Source: Alphaproteobacteria bacterium (GTDB taxonomy: Bacteria; Pseudomonadota; Alphaproteobacteria; Rickettsiales; SXRF01). From it: a stretch of 15,068 nucleotides of DNA. The position numbers were made by a program, and so were the translations under genes. Numbering within the stretch: the first letter of the stretch is position 1; the number at the start of each line of letters is the position of its first letter. Shown here piece after piece: positions 15,009 to 15,068 of this stretch. The stretch covers positions 1-15,068 of the forward strand of contig JAFATP010000300.1 of assembly GCA_019243895.1 (NCBI GenBank). The letters run 5' to 3'. Below the pieces are notes generated by a model. It searched no databases and was not told where the DNA came from. It worked only from the letters and a program-made list of their open reading frames with translations.

Positions 15009-15068
15009 CATCGAAGTTTCACGCCGAATAGAGGCACCCCCTGCTAGGATTGAGGCATAACTAGTGGG

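Overview
The window is GC-rich (about 60% by eye) and densely coded, with no rRNA, tRNA, CRISPR array, insertion sequence or phage gene visible. The combination of a proton-translocating transhydrogenase with a split alpha subunit (separate alpha-1 and alpha-2 genes), ApaG, a short FolE, an Aas/LplT-type phospholipid module and a K+-independent H+-pyrophosphatase suggests a Gram-negative alphaproteobacterium. The exact order cannot be fixed from this sequence.

Left part (1-2632). The 3' end of a secreted Pro/Tyr-rich protein is followed after one base by a TetR-family regulator. On the opposite strand, reading leftward, lie folE (GTP cyclohydrolase I), apaG and an unrecognised Gly-rich protein. 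The regulator and the Gly-rich gene converge on a perfect 11-bp inverted repeat (910-935). Middle part (2730-6570). An LplT-like MFS transporter overlaps by 4 bases an Aas-like AMP-binding acyl-ACP/acyl-CoA synthetase. Together they resemble the lysophospholipid import and re-acylation system, but the PlsC acyltransferase domain expected between them is absent. A periplasmic ankyrin-repeat protein converges on the synthetase with a 4-base overlap.

Right part (6606-14972). htpG (Hsp90) reads rightward from a heat-shock-like promoter that overlaps the start of the divergent ankyrin gene. It is followed by a five-gene transhydrogenase cluster: pntA1, an unknown membrane-anchored protein, pntA2, an unknown four-helix membrane protein and pntB. 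The last four genes are joined by start/stop overlaps. An 89-residue protein of unknown role and then hppA, a proton-pumping membrane pyrophosphatase, follow. Transhydrogenase uses proton-motive force to make NADPH and HppA can supply proton-motive force from pyrophosphate, so the right half is a membrane-energetics region.

The most noteworthy points are the two unknown proteins interleaved between transhydrogenase subunits, the transporter-synthetase pair lacking its acyltransferase, and a 9-bp hairpin whose 3' arm contains the pntA1 ribosome binding site. Most named genes are ordinary family members; no obviously new defence or mobile system was found.
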